Notes: generated from the letters alone by a model not told the origin. Positions 20,511 through 29,050 are shown, counted from the first letter of the stretch. The stretch: DNA of 64,000 nt from Streptomyces spiroverticillatus (GCA_014650415.1 BMUX01000011.1:233322-297321); one strand, 5' to 3'. Program-made: numbers and translations.

Positions 20511-20744
20511 TAGAGCGTTCTTTTCAGAACCCCTTCGGCTCTCGCTTCCGGCCGAGTAGAGCGTTCGCTCCAGTGTCTCTCCGGTTCCCGCCTCCGGCCG
20601 AGTAGGGCGTTCGTTCCACCGCGTCTGCAACGCCGCCTCCGGCCGAGTAGAGCGTTCGTTTCAAACCCGCCGCCCAACTGGGTAGAGCGTTCGTTCTAGA
20701 GCGTGCTACGTTCTCCTCACCCACCAGATAGAGCGTTCGTTCTA
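20511..20744. promoter_or_regulatory. Array of six operator-like repeats, mostly at 46-bp spacing
   Basis: The 16-bp motif TAGAGCGTTCGTTCTA, an imperfect palindrome with arms TAGARCG/CGYTCTA, occurs at 20511, 20557, 20603, 20648, 20683 and 20729. The last two are identical; the first four have one to four changes. Successive distances are 46, 46, 45, 35 and 46 bases. In copies 2-4 the preceding CTCCGGCCGAG is also repeated, so the array grew by tandem duplication of a unit of about 46 bp. The two best copies lie nearest the dehydrogenase start. A TetR dimer is the probable ligand. Confidence 0.8.
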
Positions 20745-20775
20745 GCGAGTGCGACCACTACCGAAGGGCACCCCT

Positions 20776-21669
20776 GTGACCACCACCCAGAAGTCCGTCA
20801 CCGTCATCGGCCTCGGCCCGATGGGCCGCGCCATGGTCTCCGCCTACCTCGACGCCGGTTACGACGTCACCGTCTTCAACCGCACCGCCAGCCGCGCCGA
20901 CGAACTCGTCGCCCGCGGCGCCACCCGCGCCGAGAGTGCCGAACAGGCCATCAGAGCCAATGAGTTGACCGTCCTGAGCCTCACCGACTACGACGCCATG
21001 TACGCCCTGCTGGAGCCCGCCACCGCCGCCCTCGCCGGCCGCGTCCTGGTCAACCTCAGCTCCGACACCCCCGACCGCGCCCGCGAAGCCGCCGAGTGGG
21101 CCGCCGCGCACGGCGCCCAGCACCTCACCGGCGGCGTCAGCGTCCCGCCCTCGGGCATCGGCAACCCCGACGCGTACACCTACTACAGCGGCCCGAAGGA
21201 CGCCTTCGCCCAGCACGAGGCCACCCTCGAAGTCCTCACCCGCGCCGACTACAAGGGTGAGGACCCGGGCCTGGGCGCGCTCTACTACCAGCTCCAGATG
21301 GACATGTTCTGGACCGGCCTGACCAGCTGGCTGCACGCCCTCGCCGTCGCCCGCGCCAACGGCATCACCGCCGAGGAACTGCTGCCGTACGCCACCGACG
21401 TCCTGGGCACCATGCCGAACTTCTTCGCCTTCTACACGCCCCGCATCGACGCGGGCGAGATCGTCGGCGACGTCGAGCGGCTGTCCATGGCCGTCGCCAG
21501 CATCGACCACGTCGTGCACACGACCAAGGCCGCGGGCGTCGACCCGGCCCTGCCCGCCGCCGTGCTGGATGCCTTCCGGCGCGGCGCGGACGCCGGTCAT
21601 GCCGACGACAGCCTCACCAGCCTCGTCGATGTCTTTGCAAAGAACGGATTCGCGAAGAGCGGCTCCTGA
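20776..21669 (+). CDS. NAD(P)-dependent oxidoreductase, imine reductase / beta-hydroxyacid dehydrogenase type
   Basis: A 297-residue protein. The N-terminal Rossmann domain has GLGPMGRAMV and VFNRTASRADEL (the Arg/Ser pair after the second strand suggests NADPH). LVNLSSDTPDRAREA follows, and the C-terminal helical domain (YYQLQMDMFWTGLTSWLHAL) is of the kind found in imine reductases and reductive aminases, which lack the catalytic Lys of hydroxyacid dehydrogenases. GTG 20776 is chosen since GAAGGG precedes it and it begins directly before the Rossmann strand. Probably repressed by the divergent TetR protein. The natural substrate is unknown. Confidence 0.85.
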   Translation: MTTTQKSVTVIGLGPMGRAMVSAYLDAGYDVTVFNRTASRADELVARGATRAESAEQAIRANELTVLSLTDYDAMYALLEPATAALAGRVLVNLSSDTPDRAREAAEWAAAHGAQHLTGGVSVPPSGIGNPDAYTYYSGPKDAFAQHEATLEVLTRADYKGEDPGLGALYYQLQMDMFWTGLTSWLHALAVARANGITAEELLPYATDVLGTMPNFFAFYTPRIDAGEIVGDVERLSMAVASIDHVVHTTKAAGVDPALPAAVLDAFRRGADAGHADDSLTSLVDVFAKNGFAKSGS

Positions 21670-21680
21670 CCGCAGGTACG

Positions 21681-21724
21681 CGTGAGGGCGGCCGGGGTGT
21701 GCGCACACCCCGGCCGCCCTCACG
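21681..21724. terminator. Perfect 44-base palindromic terminator
   Basis: A 22-bp perfect inverted repeat (CGTGAGGGCGGCCGGGGTGT and its complement) lies between two convergent genes and should stop transcription in both directions. Confidence 0.9.
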
Positions 21725-21746
21725 TGTCACCCGAAGACTCGGGCGC

Positions 21747-22643
21747 CTACAGCCAGCTCGCGAACTCCAGCAGCATCTCGCCGTCCTGCCGCCGCCCCGC
21801 CGCCATCGCCCGCGTCCCCGACTCCACCGCCCGGAACAGCGTCCAGCCGTGCAGCCGCTCCCGGTCCACGTCGAGGGAGTCGGCGAGCCGGTTGATGCGG
21901 CGACGGGTCGCCGGGGCGCCGGCCGCCGTCGCGATCTGGTCGTCGATCCGGTCCCGTACGAGACGCGCGAGGTCGTACGCACGCTCGCCCACCAGCGGAT
22001 CGGGGCCGACCGCCAGCCACGGCGTGCGGTCGCCGCCCAGCACCTTGCCCTGCCGGAAGTTGCCGTGCAGCAACAGGAGTTCGGGGGAGGAGGCGATCAG
22101 CTCGGCGCGCGCGGCGAGGGCCGCCTCCACCAGCGGGGCCACCTCGTCCGGGGCCTCGCGCATCGGGACGGCCTGGCGCGCGGTGCGCTCCTCGACCGAC
22201 TCGAAGGGGTGCCCCTCGGCGGGCTCGACCCACAGCTTCCGTACCGTCCCCGCGGCCTCCAGCAGCGCCTTCGCCTCCGGCAGCGACCGCAGCGACACCT
22301 CGCAGTGCAGGCGCTCCAGCAGGAGCGCCCCCGGCTCGGCCAGATCGTCCGCGAGCCGCACGGAACCCCAGCCGTTCCAGTGCGCGAGCGCCGCCCGCTC
22401 GCGGTGCGGGTGCGCCGCTTCCGGTACGAGCTTCAGCGCGGCCTGCGAGCCGTCGGCGCGGCGCACCAGCACCACCACGCTGCTCCGGCCGCCCGGAGCC
22501 ATGACCCGCTCACAGGTCAACTCCCGCCGTTCCAGGGCTTCCTGAGCCTGCGACGGAAGCCCTCCGAGCCAGTCGGCGGCCACCGTTTCCCCGTACGCCT
22601 CGCCCAGCGCCTTCACCAGGCGCTGTGGCGGTTCGAAAGCCAT
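21747..22643 (-). CDS. Aminoglycoside-phosphotransferase-fold protein with altered catalytic loop
   Basis: A 298-residue protein of the APH/choline-kinase fold: a small N-lobe (VVVLVRRADGSQAALKLV, with the ATP-contacting Lys) and a C-lobe with LLLERL. The usual catalytic loop HGDxxxxN reads HGNFRQGK here, so both the base Asp and the metal-binding Asn are replaced, although the later GPDPLVGERAYDLA segment is kept. It may be inactive or act differently. It ends a minus-strand operon with the DUF4439 protein and a lipoprotein. A GAAGGAG site precedes ATG 22643. Confidence 0.8.
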   Translation of the reverse strand: MAFEPPQRLVKALGEAYGETVAADWLGGLPSQAQEALERRELTCERVMAPGGRSSVVVLVRRADGSQAALKLVPEAAHPHRERAALAHWNGWGSVRLADDLAEPGALLLERLHCEVSLRSLPEAKALLEAAGTVRKLWVEPAEGHPFESVEERTARQAVPMREAPDEVAPLVEAALAARAELIASSPELLLLHGNFRQGKVLGGDRTPWLAVGPDPLVGERAYDLARLVRDRIDDQIATAAGAPATRRRINRLADSLDVDRERLHGWTLFRAVESGTRAMAAGRRQDGEMLLEFASWL

Positions 22644-22674
22644 AGGTGGGGTGTTCTCCTTCGATTCCCAGGGC

Positions 22675-23109
22675 TCACACGCCTTCGCGTGCCGAAGTGG
22701 TCAGTTCGGCGAGCCCTGGAAAGGCTACGCTGCTGCCCCGCCAGCGGACGGCCCGCACCGCCGCCTCGCGCAGCGCGCCCGCGGCCTCGCGGCGCAGCGG
22801 GCCCGCGGCGGCGCGCACCAGGTCCGAGTACACCCCGGCCACCCGGTCCTCCAGCACGGCGGCCAGTTTCACCGCCGTCGCGGCGTCCGGCACCGGGAAG
22901 GGGAGTGCGTACGCGGCCTCCGCGACGACGGGCTTCCCGCCCAGGTCGCGCACGGTCCGGGCGAGCGCGTCACGCCGCGAGCGGTGGGCGTCGTGGGCCT
23001 CCCGCGCCTCGGTGCGGCGCCCGGAGCCGATCCGGCCGCCGACGACCCCGTACCCGTACACAGCGGCGTGCTCGGCGGCCAGTGCCGCCTGCAGTGCGTC
23101 CAGTGTCAC
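22675..23109 (-). CDS. DUF4439-like ferritin-fold protein
   Basis: A 144-residue helical protein that starts MTLDALQAALAAEHAAVYGYG, the signature of the actinobacterial DUF4439 family, which has a ferritin-like four-helix fold. Metal-binding Glu/His residues are suggested by AEHAAVYGYG and EAREAHDAHRSRRDAL. GTG 23109 is chosen because its GTGA overlaps the upstream lipoprotein stop by four bases. The function of the family is unknown. Confidence 0.8.
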   Translation of the reverse strand: MTLDALQAALAAEHAAVYGYGVVGGRIGSGRRTEAREAHDAHRSRRDALARTVRDLGGKPVVAEAAYALPFPVPDAATAVKLAAVLEDRVAGVYSDLVRAAAGPLRREAAGALREAAVRAVRWRGSSVAFPGLAELTTSAREGV

Positions 23110-23606
23110 TTCGAGGCCCCCTCGGTCAGCAGGAACACGTGTACGGCACCGGCCGCCGCCACCGAGGCCAGCAGCCGGGCCAGCTCCGGGGTGGCCTGCA
23201 CCACGGCGGCCAGATGGGCGTCGGAGGCCCGCTGCTCGGCGGCCGCCAGCTCCTTCACCGCGGCCTTCGGTTCGGCGGCCACGGTCACGGGAGCGCTCCC
23301 GGCAGCCGCGCGCACGGTGGTGCCGCGCAGGACCTTCGCCTGCCGGGCGACTTCCTCGCGCAGCGGCTTCAGCCGCTCGGCCTGGCCGGGGTGCTTCTTC
23401 AGCAGGGCGTCGTAGTGGGCCAGCAGGTCCGCGCTGGTGCGGGTCGCCGCCTCCCGGACGCGGAGCGCCGCCTTCCGCGCCGACGGGGAGGTCTCCGTAC
23501 CGGAAGCACCGGACGGGGCGTTGTCGTTCGAGCAGCCGGCCAGCAGGCCCGCGGCGGCGGCCCCGCTCAGGGCCAGCGCACGTCTGCGAGTGGTGGTCGT
23601 GCGCAC
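23106..23606 (-). CDS. Lipoprotein, probably Tat-exported, partner of the DUF4439 protein
   Basis: A 166-residue protein. The N-terminus RTTTTRRRALALSG leads into a short hydrophobic core and lipobox LLAGC, resembling a twin-arginine lipoprotein signal. The mature part is almost wholly alpha-helical and Ala/Glu-rich; its end (AHLAAVVQATPELARLLASV) resembles the ferritin-like bundle of its neighbour. GTG 23606 is chosen with GGGAGACGGAAGAC upstream. It is divergent from rimP and translationally coupled to the DUF4439 gene. Confidence 0.72.
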   Translation of the reverse strand: MRTTTTRRRALALSGAAAAGLLAGCSNDNAPSGASGTETSPSARKAALRVREAATRTSADLLAHYDALLKKHPGQAERLKPLREEVARQAKVLRGTTVRAAAGSAPVTVAAEPKAAVKELAAAEQRASDAHLAAVVQATPELARLLASVAAAGAVHVFLLTEGASK

Positions 23607-23760
23607 GTCTTCCGTCTCCCTCGGTCCCCGGGTGATCACCGCAGGCGAGCGTACCCGCGCGATGCCGGGGACGGACGGCAACACCCCTCCGGACCGGATA
23701 CCCTTTGACCTGACACACGACGAAACAGACAACAGCACACGCGGCCGAGGAGTCACCCGG

Positions 23761-24264
23761 ATGAGCACCACCCAGAGCGACAGGCTGCGCGAACTGCTGG
23801 AACCGCTGGTCGCCGCCCAGGGCCTGGACCTCGAGGAGATCGAGGTGTCCAAGGCGGGCAGGCGCCGCATGCTGCGGATCGTCGTGGACTCGGAGGAGGG
23901 CGTCGAGCTCGACGCGTGCGCCGAGGTCAGCCGCGCGATCTCCGACAAGCTCGACGAGAGCGACGCGATGGGCGACGACGAGTACGTCCTGGAGGTCAGC
24001 TCCCCGGGCGCGGACCGCCCGCTCACCGAGCACCGTCACTACGTACGGGCCACCGGCCGCCTCGCCAAGCTGCAGCTGAACGACGGCGCCGAGCTGATCG
24101 CCCGCATCCTCGTCGTCGACGAGACCGGACTCGACCTGGAAGTGCCGGGCGTGAAGGGGCGCAAGCCCACCGCCCGCCGCGTGGAATTCGCCGACATCGC
24201 GAAGGCCCGCGTCGAGGTCGAGTTCAACCGCAAGGACCAGAACGAGAAGGAAGAGGAGGCGTAG
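23761..24264 (+). CDS. rimP: Ribosome maturation factor RimP
   Basis: A 167-residue protein required for maturation of the 30S subunit. The N-terminal alpha/beta domain (LVAAQGLDLEEIEVSKAGRR), LEVSSPGADRPL and the C-terminal SH3-like domain are present. It has an extended acidic and basic tail (NRKDQNEKEEEA). GAGGAG precedes ATG 23761. nusA begins two bases after its stop, the usual order of this operon. Confidence 0.96.
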   Translation: MSTTQSDRLRELLEPLVAAQGLDLEEIEVSKAGRRRMLRIVVDSEEGVELDACAEVSRAISDKLDESDAMGDDEYVLEVSSPGADRPLTEHRHYVRATGRLAKLQLNDGAELIARILVVDETGLDLEVPGVKGRKPTARRVEFADIAKARVEVEFNRKDQNEKEEEA

Positions 24265-24266
24265 CC

Positions 24267-25319
24267 GTGGACATCGATGTGAGGCTTCTGAAGGGCCTGG
24301 CGAAGGAGAAGGAGATCTCCTTCGACCAGCTGGCGGAGGCGATCGAGCAGGCCCTCCTCATCGCCTACCACCGCACCGACGGCAGTTTCCGCCGCGCCCG
24401 CGTCAAGCTGGACCGCGAGAGCGGCCACGTGACGGTGTGGGCGAAGGAGGACCCGGCGGACCTGGAGGAGGGTCAGGAGCCCAAGGAGTTCGACGACACT
24501 CCTGACGACTTCGGCCGGATCGCCGCCTCCACCGCCAAGCAGGTCATCCTCCAGCGTCTGCGCGACGCCGAGGACGACCAGACCTTCGGCGAGTTCGCGG
24601 GTCTGGAGGGCGAGGTCATCGCCGGTGTCGTCCAGCAGGGCATGGACGCCAAGAACGTGCTGGTGGACATCGGCAAGCTGGAGGCCATCCTTCCCGTCCA
24701 GGAGCAGGTCCCGGGCGAGGAGTACACGCACGGTCTGCGCCTTCGCACGTTCGTCGTACGGGTGGCCAAGGGCGTCCGCGGTCCCTCCGTGACCCTCTCG
24801 CGCACCCACCCCAACCTGGTGAAGAAGCTCTTCGCGCTGGAGGTCCCCGAGATCTCCGACGGCTCCGTGGTCATCGAGGCCATCGCCCGCGAGGCCGGCC
24901 ACCGCACCAAGATCGCGGTCCGCTCGACGCGCTCCGGCATCAACCCCAAGGGCGCCTGCATCGGCCCGATGGGCAGCCGTGTGCGCAATGTCATGGCGGA
25001 GCTGCACGGCGAGAAGATCGACATCGTCGACTGGTCCGACGATCCGGCCGAGATGGTCGCCAACGCCCTGTCCCCGGCCCGCGTCTCCAAGGTCGAGGTC
25101 GTCGACATGTCGACGCGCTCCGCCCGGGTGACCGTGCCGGACTACCAGCTGTCGCTCGCCATCGGCAAGGAGGGCCAGAACGCCCGCCTCGCCGCCCGCC
25201 TCACCGGCTGGCGCATCGACATCCGCCCCGACACCGAGGAGCTCGGTGAGGGCGAGGAGCCGGGCGAGTACCGGCGTGACAGCGGTGACGGCCGTGACCG
25301 GCGGGACGACCGCGGCTGA
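24267..25319 (+). CDS. nusA: Transcription termination/antitermination factor NusA
   Basis: A 350-residue RNA-polymerase-binding factor. The N-terminal domain (MDIDVRLLKGLAKEKEISFD), an S1 domain (GEVIAGVVQQGMDAKNVLVD), KH1 (KGACIGPMGSRVRNV) and KH2 (LAIGKEGQNARLAARLTGWR) follow in order. It ends in a short charged tail; the acidic C-terminal repeats of the E. coli protein are absent, as usual in actinobacteria. GTG 24267 begins two bases after rimP. Confidence 0.97.
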   Translation: MDIDVRLLKGLAKEKEISFDQLAEAIEQALLIAYHRTDGSFRRARVKLDRESGHVTVWAKEDPADLEEGQEPKEFDDTPDDFGRIAASTAKQVILQRLRDAEDDQTFGEFAGLEGEVIAGVVQQGMDAKNVLVDIGKLEAILPVQEQVPGEEYTHGLRLRTFVVRVAKGVRGPSVTLSRTHPNLVKKLFALEVPEISDGSVVIEAIAREAGHRTKIAVRSTRSGINPKGACIGPMGSRVRNVMAELHGEKIDIVDWSDDPAEMVANALSPARVSKVEVVDMSTRSARVTVPDYQLSLAIGKEGQNARLAARLTGWRIDIRPDTEELGEGEEPGEYRRDSGDGRDRRDDRG

Positions 25320-25439
25320 GTGAGCCGCAGGTGACGGTGTGAGCCCGGGTGAGACCCGGGCCACATCGGTTTTAGGACCGATCTTGAGCGAGCATGCTTT
25401 CGATTCTTGCCCCAAAGGGGTGAGGTCGGTGCGGGGAGG

Positions 25440-25445
25440 TAGACT
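25440..25445 (+). promoter_or_regulatory. -10 box of a leaderless promoter before ylxR
   Basis: TAGACT lies five bases before GTG 25451, and there is no ribosome site. The ylxR message probably begins at its GTG. Confidence 0.55.
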
Positions 25446-25450
25446 TAGTC

Positions 25451-25741
25451 GTGTCTGGCCAAACGCATACCGGCGCATGCCCTGAGCGAACCTGTGTGGG
25501 TTGCCGGGAGCGAGCGGCCAAGAGCGATCTGCTGCGCATCGTGATGATCGAGGGTGAGTGTGTCCCCGATCCTCGCGGTACGCTGCCCGGCCGGGGTGCT
25601 TACGTACACCCCGCCTCTGCCTGTTACGACCTGGCGGTCCGCCGCCGGGCGTTTCCCCGGGCCTTTCGGGGCCAGGGTCCGCTCGATACCGCGTCACTGG
25701 AGAAATACGTGGCGCAGTGCGTCGAGCAGGCGACACCGTAA
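25451..25741 (+). CDS. ylxR: YlxR family nucleic-acid-binding protein
   Basis: A 96-residue protein of the YlxR (DUF448) family, always found between nusA and infB. The signature RTCVGCRERAAKSDLLRIV and the PDPRGTLPGRGAYVHP loop are present, with conserved Cys residues. It probably binds RNA or regulates transcription of translation-related genes. It starts at GTG 25451. Confidence 0.93.
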   Translation: MSGQTHTGACPERTCVGCRERAAKSDLLRIVMIEGECVPDPRGTLPGRGAYVHPASACYDLAVRRRAFPRAFRGQGPLDTASLEKYVAQCVEQATP

Positions 25742-25861
25742 GACGCAACAAACGAACGGCACGGGTCCCCGTGCGGTCAGGTACCTCGCGAGTTGGAAGT
25801 AGGTCGAGATTGCGATGAGCACTCGATGAGTACGCGATGAGTACGCCCATGAAGTAGCGAC

Positions 25862-25883
25862 GGTCCGGCGTTCAACCCGGACC
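25862..25883 (+). promoter_or_regulatory. Stem-loop just upstream of the infB ribosome site
   Basis: GGTCCGG and CCGGACC form a perfect 7-bp stem one base before the TAAAAGGAG ribosome site of infB. Further upstream, GATGAGTACGC occurs twice in tandem at about 25823-25845. The leader could affect infB translation; no known riboswitch fold was recognised. Confidence 0.45.
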
Positions 25884-25896
25884 TAAAAGGAGCGAA

Positions 25897-28800
25897 GTGG
25901 CTAAGGTCCGGGTATACGAACTCGCCAAGGAGTTCGGTGTTGAGAGCAAGGTCGTCATGGCCAAGCTCCAAGAACTTGGTGAATTCGTCCGTTCGGCGTC
26001 CTCGACGATCGAGGCGCCGGTTGTACGCAAGTTGACTGACGCACTGCAGGGCCCCGGCGGCAACGCCGGCAAGTCCGCAGCGAAGCCCGGCGCGCCCCGC
26101 AAGGCGACGCCTGCCAAGCCCGCGGCCCCGTCCGCGGCGACCCCGGCTCCGGCGGCTCCCCGCCCCGGCGCCCCCAAGCCCGGTGCACCGGCCCCCAAGC
26201 CGGCCGCCGCCGAGGCCCCCAAGCCTGCGACCTCCGCGAGCCCGGCTGCCGCCGGCCCGCGTCCGGGTCCCAAGCCCGCACCGGCCAAGCCGGCCCCGGT
26301 CACCCCGGTGCCGCAGGCCGAGTTCTCCGCGCCTGCCCCCGCGCAGCCGCAGCAGGCCCCGCAGCAGCAGGCCCCGCGTCCCGCGGGTGCCACCCCCGGT
26401 CCCCGTCCCGCCCCCGCACGTCCGGCCCCCGCGGCCGGTCAGCGCGACGGCGGTCAGGGCCGTGGCGGCGAGCGCGGCGGCGACCGCCCCGCGCGTCCCG
26501 CCGGCCAGGGCGCCCCGCGTCCCGGCGGTGCCCGTCCCTCGGGTCCCCGCCCCGGCAACAACCCCTTCACCTCGGGTGGTTCCACCGGCATGGCGCGCCC
26601 CCAGGCGCCCCGTCCCGGCGGCAACGCCCCCCGTCCCGGCGGTGCCGGTGCGCCCGGTGGCGCCCCGCGTCCGCAGGGCGGTCCCGGCGGCGCTCCGCGT
26701 CCGCAGGGTCAGGGCCAGGGCGGCGCAGGCCGTCCGACCCCCGGTGGCATGCCCCGCCCGCAGGGTGGCGCTCCCCGTCCGGGCGGCGCCCCGGGCGGTA
26801 ACCGTCCGAACCCGGGCATGATGCCGCAGCGTCCCGCTGCCGGTCCTCGTCCCGGTGGTGGCCCCGGCGGTGGCCGTGGTCCCGGTGGCGGCGCAGGTCG
26901 TCCGGGTGGCGGCGGCGGTCGTCCCGGTGGCGGCGGCTTCGCGGGTCGTCCCGGTGGCGGCGGCGGTGGCGGCTTCGCCGGCCGTCCGGCCGGTCCCGGT
27001 GGCGGCGGCGGTGCCGGTCGTCCCGGTGGTGGCGGCGGCTTCGGCGGTCGTCCCGGCTTCGGCGGTCGTCCCGGTGGCCCGGGTGCCCGTGGTGGCACGC
27101 AGGGTGCGTTCGGTCGTCCGGGCGGTCCCGCCCGTCGCGGCCGCAAGTCGAAGCGTCAGAGGCGCCAGGAGTACGAGGCCATGCAGGCCCCGTCCGTGGG
27201 CGGCGTGATGCTGCCTCGCGGCAACGGACAGACCGTCCGCCTGTCGCGCGGTGCCTCCCTCACCGACTTCGCCGAGAAGATCAACGCCAACCCGGCTTCG
27301 CTGGTCGGCGTCATGATGAACCTCGGCGAGATGGTGACGGCCACGCAGTCCGTCTCCGACGAGACGCTGAAGCTCCTCGCCGAAGAGATGAACTTCGTGC
27401 TGGAGATCGTCAGCCCGGAGGAGGAGGACCGCGAGCTGCTGGAGTCCTTCTCCATCGAGTTCGGCGAGGACGAGGGCGGCGAGGAGATGCTCGTCTCCCG
27501 TCCGCCGGTCGTGACCGTCATGGGTCACGTCGACCACGGTAAGACCCGACTGCTGGACGCGATCCGCAAGACGAACGTCGTTGCGGGCGAGGCCGGCGGT
27601 ATTACGCAGCACATCGGTGCGTACCAGGTCGCCACCGAGGTCAACGGTGAAGAGCGCGCCATCACCTTCATCGACACCCCCGGTCACGAGGCGTTCACCG
27701 CCATGCGTGCCCGTGGTGCGAAGTCCACCGACATCGCGATCCTCGTGGTCGCGGCCAACGACGGTGTGATGCCGCAGACGATCGAGGCGCTCAACCACGC
27801 CAAGGCCGCCGGTGTCCCGATCGTCGTCGCGGTCAACAAGATCGACGTCGAGGGTGCCGACCCGACCAAGGTGCGCGGTCAGCTCACCGAGTTCGGTCTG
27901 GTGGCCGAGGAGTACGGCGGCGACACGATGTTCGTCGACATCTCCGCGCGCCAGGGCCTGCACATCGAGGAACTCCTCGAAGCAGTGGTCCTCACCGCGG
28001 ACGCCTCGCTCGACCTCCGGGCGAACGCCGAGATGGACGCACAGGGCATCGCGATCGAGGCCCACCTCGACAAGGGCCGTGGTGCTGTCGCCACCGTCCT
28101 CGTCCAGCGCGGTACCCTCCGCGTCGGCGACACGATGGTCGCGGGCGACGCCTACGGCCGCGTGCGCGCCATGCTCGACGACAACGGCAACAACGTCGAG
28201 GAAGCGGGTCCGTCGACCCCCGTCCTGGTCCTGGGTCTCACCAACGTCCCCGGCGCCGGCGACAACTTCCTGGTCGTCGACGAGGACCGTACGGCCCGCC
28301 AGATCGCCGAGAAGCGCGCTGCTCGTGAGCGCAACGCGGCCTTCGCCAAGCGCACCCGTCGTGTCTCGCTCGAAGACCTCGACAAGGTGCTCAAGGCCGG
28401 TCTGGTCCAGGACCTCAACATCATCATCAAGGGTGATGCGTCCGGTTCCGTCGAGGCCCTGGAGAGCTCGCTGCTCCAGCTCGACGTCGGCGAAGAGGTC
28501 GAGATCCGCGTCCTGCACCGCGGTGTGGGTGCGGTCACCGAGTCCGACATCGACCTGGCGATGGGCTCCGACGCCATCGTCATCGGCTTCAACGTCCGTG
28601 CGGCCGGCCGTGCCGCGCAGATGGCGGAGCGCGAGGGCGTCGACGTCCGCTACTACTCGGTGATCTACCAGGCCATCGAGGAGATCGAAGCAGCGCTCAA
28701 GGGCATGCTCAAGCCGGAGTACGAGGAGGTCGAGCTCGGTACCGCGGAGATCCGCGAGATCTTCCGCTCGTCCAAGCTCGGCAACATCGCGGGTGTTCTC

Positions 28801-29022
28801 ATCCGCTCCGGCGAGGTCAAGCGCAACACCAAGGCGCGCCTCATCCGCGACGGCAAGGTCATCGCGGAGGACCTCAACATCCAGGGTCTGCGCCGCTTCA
28901 AGGACGACGTCACCGAGATCCGCGAAGGCTTCGAGGGCGGTATCAACCTCGGCAACTTCAACGACATCAAGATCGACGACGTCATCGCGACGTACGAGAT
29001 GCGGGAGAAGCCGCGCGGCTAA
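25897..29022 (+). CDS. infB: Translation initiation factor IF-2
   Basis: A 1041-residue GTPase that places initiator tRNA on the ribosome. The N-terminal helical domain (VRVYELAKEFGVESKVVMAK) is followed by a long linker, about residues 60-410, very rich in Pro, Ala and then Gly/Arg. The GTPase domain starts near residue 540 (GHVDHGKT, DTPGHEAFTAM, NKID). Domains II and III and the C-terminal tRNA-binding domain are intact. GTG 25897 follows AAAAGGAG. A strong hairpin comes after the stop. Confidence 0.98.
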   Translation: MAKVRVYELAKEFGVESKVVMAKLQELGEFVRSASSTIEAPVVRKLTDALQGPGGNAGKSAAKPGAPRKATPAKPAAPSAATPAPAAPRPGAPKPGAPAPKPAAAEAPKPATSASPAAAGPRPGPKPAPAKPAPVTPVPQAEFSAPAPAQPQQAPQQQAPRPAGATPGPRPAPARPAPAAGQRDGGQGRGGERGGDRPARPAGQGAPRPGGARPSGPRPGNNPFTSGGSTGMARPQAPRPGGNAPRPGGAGAPGGAPRPQGGPGGAPRPQGQGQGGAGRPTPGGMPRPQGGAPRPGGAPGGNRPNPGMMPQRPAAGPRPGGGPGGGRGPGGGAGRPGGGGGRPGGGGFAGRPGGGGGGGFAGRPAGPGGGGGAGRPGGGGGFGGRPGFGGRPGGPGARGGTQGAFGRPGGPARRGRKSKRQRRQEYEAMQAPSVGGVMLPRGNGQTVRLSRGASLTDFAEKINANPASLVGVMMNLGEMVTATQSVSDETLKLLAEEMNFVLEIVSPEEEDRELLESFSIEFGEDEGGEEMLVSRPPVVTVMGHVDHGKTRLLDAIRKTNVVAGEAGGITQHIGAYQVATEVNGEERAITFIDTPGHEAFTAMRARGAKSTDIAILVVAANDGVMPQTIEALNHAKAAGVPIVVAVNKIDVEGADPTKVRGQLTEFGLVAEEYGGDTMFVDISARQGLHIEELLEAVVLTADASLDLRANAEMDAQGIAIEAHLDKGRGAVATVLVQRGTLRVGDTMVAGDAYGRVRAMLDDNGNNVEEAGPSTPVLVLGLTNVPGAGDNFLVVDEDRTARQIAEKRAARERNAAFAKRTRRVSLEDLDKVLKAGLVQDLNIIIKGDASGSVEALESSLLQLDVGEEVEIRVLHRGVGAVTESDIDLAMGSDAIVIGFNVRAAGRAAQMAEREGVDVRYYSVIYQAIEEIEAALKGMLKPEYEEVELGTAEIREIFRSSKLGNIAGVLIRSGEVKRNTKARLIRDGKVIAEDLNIQGLRRFKDDVTEIREGFEGGINLGNFNDIKIDDVIATYEMREKPRG

Positions 29023-29050
29023 TCGCTGCGTAGCAGGAACCGTAAGCATC

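Noticed and set aside
26580..27130. Possible repeat array or CRISPR-like periodicity in Gly-rich DNA
   Set aside because: The periodicity is that of codons in the IF-2 linker; there are no constant repeats with unique spacers.
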